The notes under the pieces were generated by a model. That model was not told the DNA's origin and did no database searches. It worked only from the letters and a program-made list of their open reading frames with translations. From Strongylocentrotus pallidus (lineage: Eukaryota > Echinodermata > Echinoidea > Camarodonta > Strongylocentrotidae): DNA of 20,357 nt. The DNA lies in contig JARBES010209164.1 in NCBI GenBank assembly GCA_030265145.1, positions 1 through 20,357 of the forward strand, given 5' to 3'. The translations under genes were made by a program, and so were the position numbers. Below are positions 15,733 through 20,357 of the stretch, in pieces (the first letter of the stretch is position 1; each line of letters opens with the position of its first letter).

Positions 15733-18048
15733 ATGTATCTTTCAATAACGATATGTATTTGTGCATGGGTATCGATATCCCATCAAGCATCGTTTTTACT
15801 TTCTGATCGCTGCGTCGGAGACTTGGCGTCTTGCGAGCAGGATTTGTTCACGGACTCGAAAGAGTTTGTCAATGGACACGCAAGCCTGCAGATCGTGAAT
15901 AAAGTTGTCTCCCGCTGCCTTGCAGAGAAATCTATGCAACTTGTACGAGTAGGGAAAAACGTATTGCAGGTTGTTCACAATAATTATATCGTGTATGATC
16001 AAGAAACGAGTGAACGTATTGTTTTTAAACACAACCCGCTATGTGGCAAAGCCATTGCAACATGCGGAAATTCGGAACTTACCAATTTTCAATCGAATCA
16101 AGAATGTGTCAAATGGATCCAAACCCATCGGATCCATGTTGAAAAAGATATAGTACAGCATCGAAAAAAAACAAAGTTAGCCCGTAAAACATACAATGCT
16201 GCACGTGGGTATTTTTATTGCAATAAAGATGATGTAAGCAAAGGCGGTGCTTCGTTTATTCCAACAAATATTACTGGATGCTACATTCCTTCGACCGAAT
16301 ATTACACAGCTGTATTTGAAACCTTTAACGTTGTTGTTGAATTGTTGAATGACGATGACTATACACCAGAAAAACTAGACGCGGCAACGATGTCGACAGA
16401 AAATGTCGGTATCGGCGAGGCAGAACGGGATATGGTAGATCCACTGTACTACGGAACACGGTATAAAAGATTACTCGATACATACGCTGTTCACGATACA
16501 ACGCACACGCGATATGCAATCAATGCAGATATAATGGGAAATACATTTTACGATATTCCAAAAACATTTCAAAGAGTACCTCTTGTAGACGCCATAGATT
16601 TAATTGACCTTGTGATGATCGACCCTTATAAAAACAGTCTTATTTCGATCGAAGTATCTCCTTTTTGCAACGCAACAGCAAATTGCAAAAATCCGTATGA
16701 TTACGATTTGCAGATGGCTATCACACAGATGCACCAAAATTATGTACTGGCTTACAAACCTCAATACGTGTTGAGTTATTTTGCAAACATGTGGAACAGA
16801 ATTGACGATGGTAGATATAATTGTTCTCAGTCGTTGATGCGTTTAAATCGAATATACGGAGGTGAGTCTCAGATTCATCAGAAAATAGACATTCTTCAAA
16901 ACGGTAAAACACAAGAGGGTCGTGGTCAAATAAGAAGCTTAGACGACGCGTGCACAGTTTTAAAATTAGGTTCGGGTGCTATCACGCTTAAAAGGGTGGA
17001 ATTTACAAACATGAAGTGTTTGGCAAAAGCCATTTTATTAAACCATTACTTTTTTTCAGAAACCCCATTAATGGGTACTTACACGATTCCTTTTTACAAC
17101 TCAGCTCAAATTATATTTGAACCAACAGACACGAAAGAATTGACGTTGGAAACGGTAAGATCTGAAAAAATGTTTGTCGATTATTCAAAACATGTGTCAA
17201 ACCATCAAATTTATTCACATGGGACCTATATAGAAAAAGGTGAAAATGATGCATTGACAATCGACGTGGTTCAATTTGTAAATCTTTACGAGAACGAACT
17301 GGGGCTGACGTCCAATGCCCAAGTATGGTATCATTCAAAAGAACGTGTTTACCAAGTATCGAAATCCAATTCAAGCAATGATTGGACAGTTGGTGGATAC
17401 ACGCAACTCATTACACATCAACCCGATGATTTTTTCGTATCGGTAGTTGGGAAAGAAAGGCAGATTATCACACATCTTGCTTATTACAAAATTAAAATTA
17501 CCAAACACTCCAATATCAAATTTGTGTATGTTCAAGATATGACATTGAACATGCGACTCGACATTGATAATACTTCACAAATAGATACCCTTTATTTTAA
17601 CGTACGATCCAATCCTCGATCGTACGATGGATCGTATTTCAACAACACCGTATCCGATGTTGATTTTGCACGGTTTAATTTGGAATATAAAACATTTTTG
17701 ACACACAAACTTGGAGTAAAACGGCCAAGTCGTTACGTGAATCTAGACGGACTTTTTGATCATCATATGATCAATTTTAAATCCGATTTACATTTGGGAA
17801 GAATTATATTGAATTCCATAGCTGGACCAATCGCTGTTTTAGTTTATTACACATTGGGTGTTGCATGCTGGGCGTTGTGTTTATTTGTCGTGTTCCCCTC
17901 TATAAAATGGAAAAATATCGTCTTGGACAAATTTGCAAAAACCAAAATGGTGAATCATAGTCTGCTAACCACCTTGATGGCAGATCGTATTTTGGATGAT
18001 AATTTCTTGGACACATTTTCTGAAGCAATTGTAAAAAAAGACATGTAA
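15733..18048 (+). CDS. Type I membrane glycoprotein (771 aa), candidate entry or fusion protein
   Basis: A hydrophobic signal peptide (about 1-18) leads to a 675-residue ectodomain. Then come a hydrophobic span at about 697-721 and a 50-residue cytosolic tail. At least six sequons lie in the ectodomain (NIT 179, NAT 313, NCS 363, NSS 546, NTS 613, NNT 638), with paired-looking cysteines at 27, 34, 62, 104, 111, 125, 163, 183, 312, 318, 364, 407 and 429. Residues 687-696 before the span are amphipathic, like the membrane-proximal part of fusion proteins. Length and topology suit herpesvirus gB, the class III fusion protein, or one of the type I glycoproteins of malacoherpesviruses. I see no diagnostic gB motif, so the role is inferred. 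Its divergent partner is the large capsid-candidate gene. Confidence 0.88.
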   Translation: MYLSITICICAWVSISHQASFLLSDRCVGDLASCEQDLFTDSKEFVNGHASLQIVNKVVSRCLAEKSMQLVRVGKNVLQVVHNNYIVYDQETSERIVFKHNPLCGKAIATCGNSELTNFQSNQECVKWIQTHRIHVEKDIVQHRKKTKLARKTYNAARGYFYCNKDDVSKGGASFIPTNITGCYIPSTEYYTAVFETFNVVVELLNDDDYTPEKLDAATMSTENVGIGEAERDMVDPLYYGTRYKRLLDTYAVHDTTHTRYAINADIMGNTFYDIPKTFQRVPLVDAIDLIDLVMIDPYKNSLISIEVSPFCNATANCKNPYDYDLQMAITQMHQNYVLAYKPQYVLSYFANMWNRIDDGRYNCSQSLMRLNRIYGGESQIHQKIDILQNGKTQEGRGQIRSLDDACTVLKLGSGAITLKRVEFTNMKCLAKAILLNHYFFSETPLMGTYTIPFYNSAQIIFEPTDTKELTLETVRSEKMFVDYSKHVSNHQIYSHGTYIEKGENDALTIDVVQFVNLYENELGLTSNAQVWYHSKERVYQVSKSNSSNDWTVGGYTQLITHQPDDFFVSVVGKERQIITHLAYYKIKITKHSNIKFVYVQDMTLNMRLDIDNTSQIDTLYFNVRSNPRSYDGSYFNNTVSDVDFARFNLEYKTFLTHKLGVKRPSRYVNLDGLFDHHMINFKSDLHLGRIILNSIAGPIAVLVYYTLGVACWALCLFVVFPSIKWKNIVLDKFAKTKMVNHSLLTTLMADRILDDNFLDTFSEAIVKKDM

Positions 18049-18242
18049 TACGGTATAAAGTCGTCGTTATGTCTTCTCGCCATGACCTTTGTGTCGTCAA
18101 AACGCATGTTTAGGAGAAGTGAATCCTTAAACAGTTATTGCAAACTCGCATGAGCCATCAGACCGGTGCCAATTCGATTTTGTTTCATTTATACAAAAAG
18201 AGATCAAGCTGCAAGCAGTGCGTGTTCATTTAGCTTCTCAAC
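18049..18242 (+). promoter_or_regulatory. Intergenic region with TATA-like element
   Basis: The 194 bases between the glycoprotein gene and the small charged-protein gene have no convincing frame. TTTATACAAAAAG at 18188-18200 lies about 45 bases before the next ATG and may be its TATA element. No AATAAA follows the glycoprotein stop closely, so that transcript may run on into the next gene. Confidence 0.4.
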
Positions 18243-18626
18243 ATGAAACGAAGAATTTTCGACAGTTCGTGGGCCAAATACACTGATTTTAAAATCGAAG
18301 AAGAAAATGATGTTGATAAGAAAAAGGAAGAAAATAAAACGATTGAAAAACGCACCAGCACAGCTCTAACGGAGATCGAACAAGAGGCACTGGAAAGATC
18401 TGAAGAGTTGCGTAGAGGAATTGAAAATTTATTCAAGGTGGATTTCAAAGAGTTGGGAAGACGTTTGAAACGAGTACCACTTCACGAACGTTTGGATATA
18501 AGCACAAAATATTTTGAAAAAGATCTGCTTGCAATGATTGTCCAGGATGCTCGGAGACAAGATGAGAACACGAAACACGATACAGATATCGTTTGCATCG
18601 ACGATAACCACGGTAGCAATTTATAA
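18243..18626 (+). CDS. Small charged helical protein (127 aa), unknown function
   Basis: I do not recognise the family. The product is rich in Glu, Lys and Arg and almost wholly helical by eye: a basic start (MKRRIF), an acidic-basic segment at 18-40, and probable coiled coil from 43 to 105. The tail (about 106-127) is acidic and polar. There is no signal peptide or membrane span. It follows the glycoprotein gene in the same direction. Its 3' half is the source of the decayed tandem copies downstream, at about 19187-19455 and 19667-20300, which supports this frame as the intact parent. The acidic end also resembles the 62-base repeat at 18757-18925. A tegument or regulatory role is only a guess. 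Confidence 0.7.
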   Translation: MKRRIFDSSWAKYTDFKIEEENDVDKKKEENKTIEKRTSTALTEIEQEALERSEELRRGIENLFKVDFKELGRRLKRVPLHERLDISTKYFEKDLLAMIVQDARRQDENTKHDTDIVCIDDNHGSNL

Positions 18627-18756
18627 AGAGAGCGAATGCATGGACTTAGAAAGGAAATGGGGTAGAGACAGACGTAAAAAAGGACACCACAATGACACAG
18701 AGTAAGACAATCCGCATAACAACGGCATGAACGTCACCACGTCAACATAGATTGTA

Positions 18757-18925
18757 AACACAAGAACGATCAATAACAATGCTAGTAGCGTCGACGAAGA
18801 AGAGGGAACAAAGGCATTAACACAAGAGAGATCGAAAACCACGCTAGCAGCGTAGACAATGAAAAGGGGACATAGGCATGAACACAAGAACGAAGGATAA
18901 CCACACTACGGAGCAGCACAAACCG
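18757..18925 (+). repeat. Three direct copies of a 62-base repeat
   Basis: Copies start at 18757, 18819 and 18881, each opening with AACACAAGA, at an exact 62-base spacing. The first two run full length (ATAAC/AAACC, then GCTAG-AGCGT-GAC, then GGCAT) and the third is partial. They resemble the 3' end of the small gene near 18565-18620 (AACACGAAACACGAT, then GACGATAACCACGGTAGCA), so they probably came from it. Confidence 0.65.
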
Positions 18926-19215
18926 CTACTTCGTGCAAACTTAGACGGAAACAAGGAAATCTCAATGACACCGACTAGGAAAGGTCGGCTATCTTGGACA
19001 AGATTAGATACGTTTAAAAATGTGTTGAACATATTAGGTACTTGGTTTGTCATGTAATTTAATTTGAAATTGTTGTATGGGATACATGTATTGAAAGAAT
19101 ACAATAATAATAATACCACTAATAATAATAACTGACTCGTGTATAGTGTGTACTTGTTTGGTTATGGTTGTATGTTATCATGATATGAAAGAGTTGAAAA
19201 GACGTTTTAAACGCA

Positions 19216-19404
19216 GTTACCTCGTCGCAAAAGCAAAGATTATTTTGACACCAACGATCTTTTCGCAGATACAACAAATATTTTGAAACCCAGCTACCTC
19301 TTCGCAAAAGCAAAGATTATTTTGACACCAACGACCTTTTCGCAGAAACAAAAAATATTTTAAAACCCAGCAACCTCTTCGCAAAAGCAATCTACAATTT
19401 GTAG
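19216..19404 (+). repeat. 38-base minisatellite, unit A (about 4.5 copies)
   Basis: The repeat core is ACCTCTTCGCAAAAGCAAAG followed by ATTATTTTGACACCA, with a period of about 38 to 39 bases. Alternate copies resemble each other more than their neighbours do (TTACCTCG/CTACCTCT against CGATCTTT/CGACCTTT), indicating a two-unit higher-order step. The array ends where sequence matching the small gene resumes. Confidence 0.75.
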
Positions 19405-19573
19405 AAAGACCTGCAGGCAAAAATTGTAGAGGATGCTCAGAGGGCAAAAGGGGAACAAGATGAGATACATTTAGAAAAAAGAATTGGATATATTGGGTAC
19501 TTTGTATGTAATGTATTTTAATTTGAAGATAGTTGTATGAGATATATGTATTGGATGATAACAATACTACTAC

Positions 19574-19578
19574 TAGTA

Positions 19579-19609
<31 letters not shown>

Positions 19610-19610
19610 T
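19574..19610 (+). repeat. AAT trinucleotide microsatellite
   Basis: An almost pure run of AAT, preceded by TACTACTACTAG and AGTAATAGT variants. The matching place in unit A (19101-19131) holds a shorter, interrupted version. Confidence 0.85.
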
Positions 19611-19698
19611 TAAAAAAAAATCGTGGAAAGTGTGTACTTGTTTGATCATGGTTGTATGTTATTATAAAATAAAGGAGTTGGGAAGACGTTCTAAATAA

Positions 19699-20274
19699 GG
19701 TGAACTCTTCGAGAAAAAAAAAACTATTTTGAAACCAGCTACCTATTCGAAAAAGCAAAGATTATTTTGACATCAACTACCTACTTGCAAAAACAAAAAC
19801 TATTTTGACACCAGCTACCTCTCCGCAAAAACGAAAATTATTATGATACCAACTACCTACTTGCAGAAACGAAAACTATTTTTGAAACCAGCTACCTCTT
19901 CGCAAAAACAAAAATAAAATTGACACCAACTACCCCTTCGCCAAAAAACAAAAACTATTTTGAAACCAGCTACCTCTTCGAAAAAGCAAAGATTTTTTTT
20001 GCATCCACTACCTCTATGCAAAATCAAAAACTTGTTTTGAAACTAGCTACCTCTTTGCAAAAACAAAAACTATTTTGACACCAGCTATCTCTTTTCAAAA
20101 GCACAAATTATTTTGAAACCAGCTACCTCTTTGCAAAAACAAAAACTATTTTGAAACCAGCCAACTCTTTGCAAAATCAAAAACTATTTTGAAACCAGCT
20201 ACCTCTTTGCAAAACCAAAAACTATTTTTAAACCAGTTACCTCTTCGTAAAAGCTATTCACTATTTGTAAAGAG
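19699..20274 (+). repeat. 38-base minisatellite, unit B (about 15 copies)
   Basis: About fifteen copies of a 38-base unit, consensus CTACCTCTTYGCAAAAACAA then AAACTATTTTGAAACCAG, run without spacers. Copies toward the right end (from about 20000) are closest to each other, which points to recent growth there. The period is not a multiple of three, so the array would not keep one reading frame. The seed is the stretch at 18474-18526 of the small gene. Confidence 0.85.
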
Positions 20275-20357
20275 ACCTGCTTGAATGGCATGGAATGAGG
20301 AGCTTCATTTATAGGAATCAGTACAACAATTCCTACGTTACCGATTAATCAGCACCA

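Larger units (their letters stand above)
1770..18626. mobile_element. Herpesvirus-like gene block (free virus or endogenous copy)
   Basis: Nine long intron-free frames fill about 90 percent of this stretch in four alternating strand blocks: minus, plus, minus, plus. Neighbours overlap by 4 to 53 bases inside blocks, and blocks are separated by only 138 to 308 bases. The UL26-like protease-scaffold at 5757-7589 ties the block to the order Herpesvirales or to a relative sharing its capsid module. The other products suit a virion: a very long soluble protein, three membrane proteins and cysteine-rich nuclear-type proteins. All main frames look whole, with no evident breaks. No terminal repeats or target-site duplication are visible, so the true ends probably lie outside the window. 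Whether it is integrated is unknown; the exon-like sequence on the left and satellite-like sequence on the right permit but do not prove it. Confidence 0.75.
18999..20300 (+). repeat. Tandem duplication carrying decayed partial copies of the small gene
   Basis: Unit A (18999-19455) and unit B (19456-about 20300) align from CAAGATNAGATAC through matching landmarks: GGTACTT, AATTTAATTTG, GTTGTATG, an AAT microsatellite, AGTGTGTACTTGTTTG, ATGGTTGTATGTTAT, then GAGTTG-AAGACG. The last landmark and the later AGACCTGC, AATTGTAGAGGATGCTCAGAG match the 127-residue gene at 18446-18556, so each unit holds a decayed partial copy of that gene's 3' half. Unit B is longer because its minisatellite has expanded. 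No clear coding capacity remains in either copy. Confidence 0.75.

Noticed and set aside
12091-18048. White-spot-syndrome-virus-like (nimavirus) origin, suggested by very long proteins and a large envelope glycoprotein
   Set aside because: No nimavirus or PIF-type protein could be recognised, while the protease-scaffold has herpesvirus-type motifs and cleavage sites.
19699-20274. CRISPR-like array, because of many repeats of about 38 bases
   Set aside because: The units abut directly with no unique spacers, and the setting is eukaryotic or viral, so this is a minisatellite.
993-20300. Flanking repeats as the two ends of one integrated element
   Set aside because: The left repeats (993-1510) and right repeats (18757-20300) share no sequence, and no target-site duplication is visible.

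Overview
The window reads as part of a large, metazoan-infecting double-stranded DNA virus of the herpesvirus lineage, either free or integrated in an animal genome. The strongest evidence is the 610-residue protein at 5757-7589. It is laid out like the herpesvirus UL26 maturation protease-scaffold: an N-terminal serine protease domain with the family's four short motifs in order, an Ala|Ser site just after the domain, a Pro/Gln-rich coiled-coil scaffold, a second Ala|Ser site near the C-terminus and a short tail. The coding density, overlapping genes, short bidirectional promoters and intron-free long frames are viral. Invertebrate herpesviruses (Malacoherpesviridae of molluscs, and related endogenous copies in amphioxus and annelids) or a sister lineage are the likeliest home, but this placement is inferred. 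I see no polymerase, terminase or portal gene here, so this is only a section of a larger genome.

Layout. 1-950: a terminal exon with a TNF-receptor-like cysteine-rich repeat behind a splice acceptor, either host or captured. 993-1510: diverged direct repeats, half of them carrying an imperfect palindrome, like the homologous regions of large DNA viruses. 1770-5618 (minus): three overlapping genes, for a cysteine-rich protein, a small PPxY tail-anchored membrane protein and a seven-pass membrane protein. 5757-11782 (plus): protease-scaffold, then three genes overlapping at their ends (527, 271 and 593 residues; candidates for capsid and packaging partners). 12091-15561 (minus): a 1156-residue protein whose size and position suit a herpesvirus-type major capsid protein. 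15733-18048 (plus): a type I membrane glycoprotein, candidate entry or fusion protein. 18243-18626 (plus): a small charged helical protein. 18750-20290: an array of decayed partial copies of that small gene, containing a 38-bp minisatellite grown from its coding sequence.

How the genes may work together: the protease-scaffold would template and mature a procapsid built from the 1156-residue shell candidate and the smaller neighbours. The 593- or 486-residue cysteine-rich proteins could assist packaging or late transcription. The 681-, 132- and 771-residue membrane proteins would serve the envelope, with the PPxY protein able to recruit host Nedd4-type ubiquitin ligases. All main viral frames look whole. 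No age can be given from the window alone; the intact frames argue for an exogenous virus or a recent, or still constrained, endogenous copy.
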